A program made the position numbers and the translations under genes. Shown one piece after another: positions 1-12,400 of a stretch of 64,000 bases of DNA (positions within the stretch are counted from its first letter, which is position 1; every line of letters starts with the position of its first letter). Below the pieces are notes generated by a model. It searched no databases. It had not been told where the DNA came from and worked only from the letters and a program-made list of their open reading frames with translations. This DNA comes from Acridotheres tristis (Eukaryota > Chordata > Aves > Passeriformes > Sturnidae): positions 32,715,435 to 32,779,434 of the forward strand of contig CM072919.1 in NCBI GenBank assembly GCA_037013685.1, written 5' to 3'.

Positions 1-1479
1 TTCTTCCAAGAGCCTAGGAATTTTAACAAGTGAAGACATTTTGTCTGCAGGTCTCTGCCTGAACAGAGAAGTGAAGACAGTCTGCCTAGCTTATGTTGTG
101 CAAATGACTGTCAGCTATTGAGAAAAAAATCAGAAGGCAGATCAGTTTCTTTCCCCCTACCTGTGCTTTCACAAAAACTCCACACACCTGAAAAACAGTT
201 AAGCACTGAACACAGAAAAGTATAGCAATTCATCAGCAGCACTACATTTTGTAGCACATTGCTCTGGGGAATAGGAGCTACACATCTGGCAGCAGAGGAC
301 TGGTGCTTCTTACAAAAAGTTAATTCAGCATCTTTGGTAAAGATAAATCAAATGGTCCTTTGGGTGAATGAAAGTAAAAATTGGGCAAAGAAAATCAGTA
401 ATGAGATAGACCAGACTGTTTCCATACCTGTTTGACTTTCCCAAATACACTACAGGGGGTGGGGGGAAATTGAGGTATTTCCAGTATTATGCAAAACCAC
501 AGTATCTGGAGAAAAGGCAGCAGACCATCACAGCTGACAAGCGTGTGAAGAACAAGATGTGTCAGGCTGGAAAACAATGCAATGCTAAAGAAGGGGTAGG
601 GGAAGAGCCCTGAGAGTGGGAAAACAGAGACTTTGAAATGAGAAGCAGTGAATCTATGATGCAGTGTGCTTGTTGGAACACCCAGCTGTGTGTACATAAG
701 GGCAACAGGCACAGTGCAGATACTTCTACTGCACTGCAAAAGGCTCTGGGGACTGCAGTGCAAGCAAGATGGTGCTTGGCTTTAATGTTGTAGCCCAGCT
801 CCTCTTCTCAAGAGGGCAAAAGAGCTCACTACTATAAACTGATGTAGAGGTTGCCTGCCCAAAAACCTAATCCAGTATTTGCTTCTCAGCGTAAATCTTG
901 TCTCTTTTACAAGAAATGACGAAGTCATTCTTCACTTCTGCATAGTCTTGCAGGTCACACATGAGAAAGGCATTTAAAAAAAATTAAAACACTTAAAAAC
1001 AACTTCTGTCACATGGCTGAGCACCCTTCTGGCTCAAGGCCCAATACCCAAGGAAAGATGCAAAGCAAACGAAAGGACCTCCACATAAGGGTAAAGCAGC
1101 TGGCTCTGAAGGGAGGCAGAGAGCAATGGATTCTGCCCAACAAACCATCCACGACCATTTAAAAAGCAGAGGGCAGTACATGAGCACACGTGTGGAGGCA
1201 AAGCTGTGTCCATCTGAGTGCAGAAAGGTTGTCTTTCTTCTTCAGGATAGGCAGTGCCTTTCTGGGCAGTAACTATTTCAAGCTGGAGAAAGTAGAGCCA
1301 AGACAGATACAACACACGGCCTCAATGAACCTTTTGCCCTGCTAATTTCCACTTTGCCCTTACAAAAGCAAGTGCAGCTTTCCAGCGATCCATTGTCGGG
1401 AAAACCATCTCCCAGAAGAGCTCCGTGGGTTACAAACGCAAGCAAAAACAGTAAAAAAGGACTCTCGGTGCTCTCTGCA
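1..1479. other. No gene seen; probably intron 1 of the leftward neighbour
   Basis: AT-balanced single-copy-looking sequence. Open frames are short and show no recognisable domain. If the CpG island at 1480-2180 fires leftward, this is intronic sequence of that gene. Confidence 0.4.
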
Positions 1480-2180
1480 ACCTGCTCGGCGCCGTGCAGG
1501 GCCCTCTCGTCTCACCGTGCCAGCACCCCCGACCCCTGCCGGGATTTGCCGCGGACACGCGTGAACGCCGCCGGCTGCTATCCATCCCAGCGCCTCCGCC
1601 GCGGGCTCCGCCTGCCCGCCGAGGGACACCTCGGCCACCCCGGGCCCGGGGATCCCCGGCTGCCGCAGCGCCCGCCGCCGGCTCCGCGCATCCCGGCGCA
1701 GCGCTCCCACCTCCGGCAGGCTGCCGGCGGGCAGGCAGGCAGGGAAGCAGGCAGGCGGGGAGGGAGACCCAGCACCCGAGCAGTCCCTTTTCCTGCGCTT
1801 TGCCCAGACCGCAGCGGCGGCCGCTGTTTCTTGTCGAGCCGGGGCCGCCGGGTGCCGGCCAAATATTCTGCCCCGATACGAGCCGGGCCCGTCACCACGT
1901 CGCCCACTTACCGCACCCGTGCGCCGCGCCGAGCCCCGTCAGCCTTGCCGAGCCGAGCCGAGCCCGGGCGGCTCCGCCGCTGCCGGGGGCGGGGGTCCGG
2001 GCCGGCCGCGGCCCCGGGCCGGCCGTCACTCAGCGGGGGCCGGCCCCGCCGCCCCTCCCGGCCCAGAACAGCTGCGCCCGGCTCGGCCCCCGCCCCAGGC
2101 CCCGGTTTGGTCGGTCCTTACCCTCCGCCCGCACTCGGGATGGCAAGCGCCCTCCGTCCATCCCCAGGGCAGCTGCGGGG
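1480..2180 (-). promoter_or_regulatory. CpG island, probable promoter of the next gene (TMOD1 by synteny)
   Basis: A 700-bp GC/CpG-rich island about 5.3 kb beyond the TDRD7 stop. On the minus strand a near-perfect donor GCG|GTAAGT ends an exon at 1912, and another (AGG|GTAAGG) lies near 2119. Both fit a non-coding first exon transcribed leftward out of the window. In human, TMOD1 lies about 5 kb downstream of TDRD7 in the same orientation, so TMOD1 is the best candidate. No TMOD1 coding exon is visible in 1-1480. Confidence 0.6.
1727..1763. repeat. GGCA-rich simple repeat in the left CpG island
   Basis: Imperfect GGCA/GGCAGG units occur here. A short GAGCC run follows at about 1945-1967. Confidence 0.6.
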
Positions 2181-5100
2181 CGCTGCGGAGGGCGGCAGCA
2201 AGGGCAGCACTCGTTTCCAAAGGGTCTTTCCTGCTTTTTAACGATTCAGACACGCTGGATTTTGCCTTTTGTCCCGTGGCAACGTCCTTCAGAGTGCCGA
2301 GCCAGATGCTTTGGCAAACTGTCTTTTTGGGAAACCCCACAACATGTACACGCATCTTCTTGGAGATCCAGGACACTGCAAAGCACCCTGAGACTGCGGC
2401 TGGAAAAACTCCTTTCTGAGAAGAGTGGTGCAGCACTGGGACAGGGGGAACAGAGTGGCCTCAAAGCTCAGACAAGTCATGGCCACCCAGGCCTCCAGCT
2501 GGATGGCCCGACTGCTGGCACTGCTGGGGACCTGTAGCTGCAGACACGAGCACTTTGTAAAAGCTACTTCCCCACAAATGCCATCTGTATCAATGCACCT
2601 ACTAATCCCGTGTCTTACTTTACTCCCTCTCAGTTTGCCCCATACATCCAGTGACAGCCACTAGAGCTGCTCCAAGTCTGCAGTCAGCCGAGGAGAGCTG
2701 CCTTCCAGTCTTGTAGTATCAAGTTTTAACATTGCTGCCAAATCTCCTTTCCCCTATCTCACCTTTGAGTCATTTTAAGGCCCCATGGACTTGTCCTTTA
2801 ATGATTTTTACCAAACTTCCCACACAGCGTCAGCCCCAAGCTCCTCCTTAACTCTGCTGTCTGGTCTCCACCAGCAGCCACAAGCCAAGAGTGGAGACGG
2901 CTCAGGCTTACCAGAGGTGGCCAGTCCATGTGAATGCTTCTCCAGCCTGATCCATTCCCAGACCTAATGATGACCTTCATCTGAAGATACCCCCTGTTGC
3001 CGTGAGATAGTACTTGGCTTTTTTTTGTGTGTGTGTGACCTGCCTGGCACTGAAATTCCATGTCCTATGGCATTTGAAGGAAGATCTGCAGTTAGCTCCA
3101 AAAATACTGCTCCCAGCTAGGACAAACAAAGGATACAAAAGGGGGCTGTGCCAACCACTGGACTCAGTGCACACATCGTTGAGGTGAGCAGGATTATGGC
3201 TCAAGTCACTGGCATCATCCCAGCTGCTGGCAGGAGAGAAGAGGATGCTTAGAGGCCAATTCACCCACATGTCTGTTTGCTCAGGCTGAAGAAGCCTGAC
3301 AGGTACAGACAAACCTGGATGCCAGTTTCTATGCCACCTCTTTACCAAATGCCTTTCTCCAGGGTGTGTAAGCCAGAAGAAGCTCAGGAACTGATCCACT
3401 GGCACCACTGAGTTTCCCTATAAGCCCACACTGGTTTTGCACCCAAGAGATACATTTGATCCACTTTTTAAAATGCCATCTGGCTGCTGTCAGATGTAGC
3501 TTTGTGGCCACCAGAACCTCATCCAAGGTGTCTTGGTCTCCTTAGAATGCACTCAGCCTGTCTCCATCAGGCAAGATACGGACCCAGCTTCTCAACACAT
3601 TTGTTTTCAGTGCATCAGTGGCAGTTCTTTCTCAGCAGTTTGCTATGACATACTGTGGTAAGGAATGCTGCAGGTAACGTACAGTGTAGCACTTTTCACA
3701 AGACACCACGTTTCACTAAAGCTGACTACACAATGGCTCTCAGGGAAGTGGCTTAGTATGCTTGAAGCATGTCCACTCAGGTCATGATCTCCTCTTGCCC
3801 TAGCCAATCTCTAACTTCACAGAGCAGTGCAATTCTCCCATTTAAGAATTCCAGTCCAATCTGAAAACATCAGCAAAGAACAAAAGAACACAGAAGGGAG
3901 CTTTCAAGCTTTATGAAGGTTTAAAGTAATGTTTTCTTCATTGCATGGTTTTTCCTCACTTTTCTTGTCTAACACAGTCAGCACATGAGAATCCAGGCTC
4001 TCAAAGTTTTGCCTGATGCACAGCTGCGAGGACAAAGGATGAGTGTGGTAAAAAACACATGGACAAAAGATCTTTACAACAAGTCTTCCCAAATGGGGAA
4101 AGAGGAGTCCAAGATTTGGAACCCTAGAGATAGGAATTAATTTTGAGATAGCAAAGAGAGTTCTCACGTTTCTCTGACAGGAGTTTGTCAAAATGACCTG
4201 GAGTAAATACACTAGGAGATGAAAACAGGTACACTCAAACTTTTGTCAACTTAACAAAATAAGCTGAAATAGAATAAACAGAAAAGAGGTTTGCAAGTGC
4301 TTATTGTTCATGGCCTTGGGGTAAGTAAGAGACCTGCTTTGTTTGTTTATTTTAGTTACTACAGTATTATCTGTTTTCTCTAGGTAATCAATGATAATTT
4401 TCCATTTTATAAAATTCATGATCCACAAAACACGTTTAGCAAAGCTGTATTCCATTTTTCTGGTTGCAAAGTTATCCTGGGTGGGGTCCCAAGAATTACA
4501 CATTCCAAATTCACATTCCAAGGGATGATCGGCTGGGCTTCTGCAGATACATCCTACATGATTTTGGTATTTATAGTGAAACTGGAGTTCCAGTGAATTC
4601 CCTGGCTGTAGCCATTTCTTCCTGCAACTAAAGCTTTTATATGCCTTATTTTATCTACATATAAAAATGGCTATCAGTGAAAACTTCAGAAGGTGTTCCC
4701 CTCCTTAGCCTTCTTCCATCCAGACCAACTGCAAACCCTACTCTTTAAACCAGATCTTCTAGACATTTTTGTTGCTTTCATCTGGATTCTCTGTGATTAA
4801 CCCATGTCTTTCCTGAAGGACAGAATTGCATGCAGGGTTCCAGTGGAGGCTTCTAATAGCTGTGAGAATGGAAAGTAACGCCACTACCTGCCTGAGACAT
4901 GGGCCGTAGACTCAGCCCTAGTGAAGCACCATGCATTCATGAAAACAGGAAAACTATTCACACCTGCAAACCATTCACAGCCACCTTGCAACACGACTGC
5001 TGAAAAACCGAAGAACCATGCAGCATTCTGTGTGCATTAGCAACTTCCAAAGAGCAGACGTGTCTAGTACCTCCTAGGATCAGTGGGCTAACTAATAATT

Positions 5101-7259
5101 ACACTATTTCATAGCTTGGAAAGTTCAGCAGTCTCAAAGTGTTCAATGCTGTATATGGCCAACAGGCTCTGCAGTTTTCCAAAAGTGCAGCATGAAATAT
5201 GTCAAAGAGCACTAGGAGGTCAATTAGCAAGTGTCTGATAGGATCTTATGTGCGGTAAGAAAGCAACACTACAGGCAGGTGTAAAATCATGGCTCTGCAC
5301 AAGGAGACAGCAGTATCTATATTGTAATGGACTGGTAGTGGAGCTGCTGAAGGCGGCTGGGAATGTATCCTGGGAATGGAGCCCCTATGGATACAGTGTA
5401 TGAACATAACCCAGTGTGTCAGTAACTTTGGGTTGGGTGTATGCTCCATGCCTGGACAAAACAACTCAAAACAACCATGTGAACAGCAGTGCCCACGGGT
5501 TTGCTGATCAGTTAGACTGCAGTGTGTTTTACCAACATACAAAGCAGCCTCTCTGAACTCCAGCACTGAGCTGCGCAAATGTGTGGGACTGTAGGAATGT
5601 GTCCTAGCTTCTGATCTGGGCTTTTTAGCCCCCAACAACCAAGGAGAGGGTGAGGCATATTTCAGAAGGGGTAGGAGAGCTTGGAAACCATCTTGAGTCT
5701 CTTGAACATCTGCCAGGGTCTTTCCTCTAATACTACCAGTGAAGAGTCACAAACTCTGCCTCATCAGTACAGAGGTACAAATAAACTTCTGGTAAAGAGC
5801 AAATCCTCAAGCCTTAAAGGATGCAAACACAGCCCAGGTATATCTCATGAAACTTTAAAATAGTTCAAGCAAAATGCTCTATTGCCATGAAAATGGCTTG
5901 TAGCCATCAGCCTGCACAATTTGGAAGGTGAGATATGGTCTTAGACACATAGGAAATCTCTCTTCAGGAGCTCAGGGGAGTGCTTGTCATTCTACTGTCC
6001 TACTGCATTCAAATTTTAAGACTCAGAACCCATCCTACACAGAGGGAAACTTTGCATTGAAGTTTATCTTACAGTAGTTCATCACCACATGGCTTCCTTC
6101 ACTTGAATTATTCACCTTCTCTGCCACAGCAACTGAAGAAGTTGATAAACATGGAAAACTATCTTCATTGTTAATACTACCTCTCTCTCAAGTACACTTA
6201 AGACTCGCAGCCTCAGCACACTTAAATATGGAGAGGATCATGTTAAATAGCAATTTGCATCAGAGGAGCAGTTTTTGCCCACTCTAATCATAATGACCCT
6301 GCTATACCCAGTGGACACCCAGGCTGAGAGACACACATCAGACTTCCAAGAGGACTCCTTGCTGCTTAGTCGAGACCTTCTCCAGACCACTACCGAATTA
6401 GACTGAGAGTGCAAATATAAGTCCTACATGCTGAAACAGCTTGTTTGCTCGGAGTATTTGTATGCATTGTCTCTCCCCCATGCTACTGTTACATGTGCAT
6501 GCGACCTTTCAGTCTTGTTTCCCTTTCTGTCCAGTCTCCTGTACTCCTGCAAACAGCATAATAGCAGAATTTCTTAGCTTGGCTTGTGTACTACTAGAAA
6601 TACTACAGAGCCGTGCACAGCAGAAAAAAATCCCGTTGCTGGCATCCGTGTAAAGCTTTAATAGTATTTAACAACCTAGAGGGACTGCGACAAGCAAATT
6701 TAAATTGAGACAGCAGACTATTAAATATAATCATGTCTACACCTCCTATAAATATTTCTAAGACCAAAAATAAAGTGGGTTCTAAAGTAGGCTGAAAATA
6801 CTGTGTTCAGAGGACTTTAAGCACCCATCTGCATGCTTATAGGACACTGCTTTCTCCTGTCTCCAGGGAGCAGAAGTCCTCTGAAGTTTCTCAGAAGCAT
6901 ACACAAAAACAAGCTATCAAAAAAGAGAGAAAGGAATGCTTTGAATTTAGCAGCTGGTCAGGGGGTGGGGTGAAGAGGGGAGCAGAGAATTCAGGAAAGT
7001 GGTATCACTGCTACAGAACAGCAAACAGAGCAGTACACAAAGTGCATACCCTTCTGTGAACACTCCACCCCACAAATGCAGTATTCCAAATGAGGCACCA
7101 TTCAGAGCTTATCAAGTTAAGGAAAGGGGAAAAATCAACAATAATGCACATCTCTGACAAGAAATTGAGAAATAAAAAACACTTGTTAAAGAAGTACTAC
7201 CTTGTGGCTCTGAGTAACAGCTATGAGAAAAAAAGCTCTCCAAAATTAGGGAATGATCA
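2181..7259. other. Intergenic spacer between TDRD7 3' end and the left CpG island
   Basis: No recognisable exon, RNA gene or well-preserved repeat was seen. A short GT run lies near 3027-3038. Open frames here lack domain similarity. Confidence 0.5.
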
Positions 7260-7517
7260 TAAGAACAAAACTGAACATTGTTTTATTGATAAATAACTTT
7301 TAAAATAATTTAACTCAAATATTCTAGCATTACAATGGTAAAGAACGTGAAATTTTTCAGAAAGTCAACTGTAGTCAACAGAATCCAAACTTGTTAAACA
7401 AACACAGATTTTTCAATTTTATCCCCATTATGTCTTCAAGGCCATGTAGTAGTAATATTTCTCTTTAAAGCCTGTTACTTATTTTATTGCTAAGCTGCTA
7501 CCTTACAGAAGTGATGA
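7260..7517 (-). other. TDRD7: TDRD7 3' UTR with candidate poly(A) signals
   Basis: On the minus strand AATAAA occurs at 7488-7483 (30 nt past the stop) and again at 7287-7282 (about 230 nt past the stop). The second gives a 3' UTR of about 250 nt, more typical of this gene. Choice between them is inference. Confidence 0.5.
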
Positions 7518-7738
7518 TTAATTACCCTTAGAAAATTCCACAAGACTCTGAGACACAAAATCATGAATCCATCTATCAATATGTGGAAGAGATGTGTCCA
7601 CAAGAAAAGTCACTATTTTTCGATCCCAAGAGTTAGTGCTGTCATTAACTGCCTGTATCTGTGCCACAAAAGGTTTCTTCTCTACAAGATTCCGAAACAC
7701 TATTGATGCCTCTTCGGACCAGGGCTGGTTTTTCACTC
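7518..7738 (-). CDS. TDRD7: TDRD7 exon 17: C-terminus and stop
   Basis: The exon encodes [20 protein letters not shown], then [17 protein letters not shown] and the final SKGN, with TAA at 7520-7518. The C-terminal VDTSLP...WIHDF matches human TDRD7. The acceptor is GTCCTAG|, and the split glycine codon joins exon 16 correctly. Confidence 0.95.
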
Positions 7739-9402
7739 CTAGGACAAATGTAAAGCAAAACAGAAGGTCATTTACAGTCTAGAACAATCTAAGTTTATAA
7801 AGAAGTGGTGTGAGTTTGAATACCTGAGGAAACAGATTTTAAAGTGCTAATGAATACAACTTAAATCTAGATAAGAAACAAAAGCTCACTCATCCCCCAC
7901 ACAAACAAGCTTAATTATTACACAGACTATGACATTTATTTTTTCTTGAAGTCTAAAGATAATAATATGTTTGCAGAAGTGACAGGCAAATGCACTGACT
8001 CACTCAGCAATTCAGACAATATTGGCTTCTTGCATGACCAGGGCTTATCAGGAACCATGACAAGAAGGAAACTAAAGATCCTTTCAAAAGAAACTTTCTT
8101 TATATTCAGCCTGAGGGTGCTGACATTACTTGTCCCGTTGGCCTTGCTTTATATTTTCTTCATCTCAAAGCAGCATCAGTTACTAAAACACCTGCAAAAC
8201 CTTCAAGTCCCAAATCAGACATACCAGAGGGCAGAAGCAAAGAGAAATTATGCCTAAATGCCTCATACCTGCTCTTACTTTTTTCAAAGCAGCATCCCAT
8301 AAAGTCAAGTCTGCTGGAACCTAAATGACTTTTTGAATATAGCTACAATCCACCTAGAAATAAATGTCTCCTGCAGCCTTGGGATTTCATTCCCCAGACT
8401 ACTGCTGGTGTACAGTATCTAAACACAGGAGTTCGAATATCAAGCAGGAATACCCAAAAGCCACTTTACAGATAACAGAAGCAGAACAGCAAAATGACAA
8501 TACTTTGCTTTTACTATTAGCAGCAGCTTGTCACTGATAGGACAACACAGGAACACAGCTGCCTGCAGATTACAAAAGGAATTAAAAGCCAACAGTTAAT
8601 CAACACTTAAGAAAGGGTAATTAATGCTAGGAAAGACTATTGTGGAAGCAAATGGGATTTTACAAGGAAACAGATCAGAGACTAAGAGGCATGAGACACA
8701 AACACAGAGAAAAAGAAGTGGAAGAATAGCAGGACAATAATTACTGATCTTCCAGGCTCAGCTGGTCTGCTTTGACAGTATGAAGCATCTCAGAGAAAAT
8801 TTAACTAGCTACTTGGGGGACTCAGTGAAGCAGGAAAAGTGGGTGACTTGCAGGCTTGCTGAACTGGATCCTCCAGAAGACACACACTGCTAGAAATCAG
8901 CCCCATTTACAGCACTGCACCCCGAGGATCCCAGCCTGTCGGCAGCACATCCATCACCTATTACTAGTTTAAGGCAACCCCCAAGGTCACACTGAGGTTA
9001 TTCAGGAAAGCAAATCCACAGAAGGCACAGAGCACTAACTCCGTCACCTGTCACTACCAACAAGCATATTCTGACTGAAATCTAGAGCAGTGCTGACTAA
9101 ACAGCATCAGAAGGCAGCAGCTGACTAAGACGAGATATATACATCTGAACACAACACACAGAAATGAAGGAAAAATTTTGAAAGGAGAGAAAAGACAGCA
9201 AGGAGAGATCAAATTTTATTTCTAAAATTCTCTCAGATGTATGCACACACTTGATGCACCATATTCTCAAGGAAATTATCTTATGTAAGCTTATTGAAAG
9301 CCATCCCCTTGTGGAGATTTTTGTTTGTTTGAGAAAACCAATATATTTCAGGCAGCTCTGGATTCCAAATATGTACTGAAGAATTGTAAATTATAATAGG
9401 GA

Positions 9403-9442
<40 letters not shown>

Positions 9443-12400
9443 TATCTAGATATTCAGCATCTAGATTCCTAACTTTATGTAAACTATGATAATCATAACA
9501 TTAGGTTCTTATCAACAGATACATCATAACTTTCACACTTGGTAATTGGTTATGTTAAAGGATCAAAAAAAGTTCAGCTTTTATTTCCCTGTGTCTTTTG
9601 CATAATAGATATCACACCCGTTAAATAATACATTTTATGACAATGAAAAGCAGCTGTTGGGAAAATGTAAGCAGTCTTCATTCTCAAAGAATGGTAACTT
9701 AAAGTGCTGCATTTAATTAAACAAACAAAAATAATTAAACAGAATCATCACTGCCTATGCCAAGACTAAAAGCAGGACATAAACAGATAAAAAACCCCAA
9801 TTATATAACTTCTGACTTCGTCCAGTTTATATTTCTGTTAATCTCATATGCCCACTGATGTAAGACTTTACCTAAAACAACTGCAAATGCTTGATACCTA
9901 CCTGCGAGCTGAGCTGTGATAGCTTGGAAAGGTAGTTTTCTGAATGTATCAAGGAGTGGCTGTACTTTCTGTATGCTGACAAACTCATGTTTGCCATAGT
10001 CCAGCTCATACACTGACAAAAATCCATTTCTAAGAATTCCTTTTATTATGACTCTGTACCACCTAAAAAGGGGGAGAACAAGAATAGACCATTTGAATTC
10101 ATATTCACACACGCCAAAGCACCAGAAAAATAATGCACAACCAAAAGGTCTTAATCAACATGTCTCAGGCTTCCCAAACCTGGATTTAGCTGAATAAAAG
10201 TCAACTATCCCAGCTACAATCTCAAAGCATGAAGAGACTGCAACCTCATTTACTCCCTTAATCTCTCAGATATCATTGGACATCTGCTACATTGTTAACA
10301 ATGCGGACTAAGCAAAGCCAGGCTTGCCTAGCTTAGCAGAGTTAAGCTTGCTTTCAGATTTTAAGTAATTTAAGCATCTACTTACTCATCTCCAATTTTA
10401 GCTGCATACAGCTTGTTTTTTTCAATGTTCACAGGTTTCTCTTCTGCGCTGCTGTAGTACAAGATCATTTCTTCCATTAGGGCGTACAGATTGTTTAGCT
10501 CATTCCAAGGCTGGACAATGAAATGGCCGGGATGGCAGGCCACTGAGACGTAGATATCCATGAGGTCACCAGGCTTTGGCAAGGGTAGAGGAGGAGGCAT
10601 ATCAATCGTGGACACTGCACTGCCAGTTTCTCTGCCTGAATTGGGGAAACTCTTCTCCAGCTTCCCACTGGATAACTGCAGATCTGAAACAGCATCACCT
10701 ATAGCTTTTGTGCAGCTAGTCCCACTGGGTGCCACACTCAAGAAAACATCTTTCTGATGCTTCCACAAGTCTGCATTTTTAATCTGTGTATTGATGCTAC
10801 GATCCATGTCTGGGAAATTCTCTGGAGCAAATAAGTAAATGTGTGCAATTCCTTTTGAAGCATCCTGTTTAATCACCTTAGAATGCAAAACAACCAGTTA
10901 GTAACTATTAAAGGCACATCTGATTTTGTACAGAAGACTAAAGCAGCAACAGTTCATTGCATTTATGCACAGAAACATTTTCAGTGTTCTCCCAAAGATA
11001 TTAAGTAAGTTGTGGGTAATAAGCTGTTCACAGCAGATAAAAAGCACCTGCAGCTATTCCACTAATTTAAAGCAAACAAAAAACTTGAATTGAGTTTTGT
11101 TCCATCTAACAGGTTCAATCTCAAGACTGTGTGCCCAATTCTAGTTTTCAGTAGCCAGTGCCCACATAGATCTAAACAAATTATTAAATAACACCCAAAC
11201 CTTTAAACTATCTTCCTGTCATTAAGGGAAATGAGGCCTGAGGATGAAAAAAAAAGATGAAAAAAGGTTCCAGGTTTCTCTCATGCATAATATTGAAGCA
11301 CTGACATAAAAACATTTCCTATTTATCATCAGATATGCTAACATTATTAATAGTAAAACACTTAAATTTTAATTTGACAAACATTCCTTTAGTGATTCTT
11401 CTGTTGATGTTCCTAGCCAGGAATAAAAACTTTCTGCAATTAAAGTATGCACCCGCTGTCTATTATTTAATGCAGCAAAAATTAGCACCAAACTCAAACT
11501 CTCTTGGAAGAGAATGTCTAGAAAAGCCAGGTGCAACAGGTGTAAGTCTCAGAGTAGACGTTTAGACTAAAGCAAGAAAAAAGGTTACGGAAAGCTACAA
11601 AGCACTTTTTCAAAGTGTCTGACAGTAGATGAAATCAAAAGGTTAAGAGGAAATTATGGTTGTATAATCTGTAGTTAGTAATATATTTGTTTTAGGAGGA
11701 TATTTGCAGTTAGTTAAACTGGCTAGGATACATTTCAAATAGAAATAATTTTATCTCAAAGATAAGAGAAATGCAAAGTATATAATCCATATCCTAAAAC
11801 AAAGTCAATTAGGAAACGCGAACAAAAATAAAACTGCTTTCAAAGACTAGAAGGAGAAAAAGCTTTGCTCTCAAGAGGCATAAAAGTAATTCAAGATTAA
11901 CTCAGAAAATGCATATTTTTATATGCTGAAACATGACAACTGTGTTTCTTATCAGTGGCAAAAGAACTAGCTGCATATTTGGACTTGGACAGCAAAATGT
12001 GAAAAACTGCTGTGAAAGTTGCTAAATTCACAGCAGAGGGAAAAAGAGAAGATTCTAATAGGCTTAAGCAAGTAAGTTTTATGGCAAATTTCCTAAGAAA
12101 AGAACTTTGTATAGAATTTATTTCCTTTAGCTGGTTACAAACTTCTGCACTTCTGTAACAAAAAGCAATTTGCTGAGTTTTTAAGCTTTTAAGGTTATTC
12201 TTCCAATGCTCTTTTCACATGCCTATATGATTTCAGGTCTAATTGGCATTTTGACTACTTACCTTCATGCTAAATTCAAGACAATTCATTACAGCATCTC
12301 TCAGCCACAGTACAGCATCTGGAGTCCACATGCCAGTGTTAGGAGGCAGATCTGCCAGACAGCATTTTAGAGCCTAAGAACATAATTAAGTATACAAGGT

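Noticed and set aside
1354..2537. Overlapping long open frames (295 and 347 codons) in the left CpG island
   Set aside because: CpG-rich DNA has few stop codons; frames overlap on both strands, are rich in P/R/A/G and show no domain. Treated as promoter composition.
7946..8257. 103-codon plus-strand frame with a hydrophobic stretch
   Set aside because: Lies in TDRD7 intron 16, has no recognisable homology or splice context, and one membrane-like run can arise by chance.
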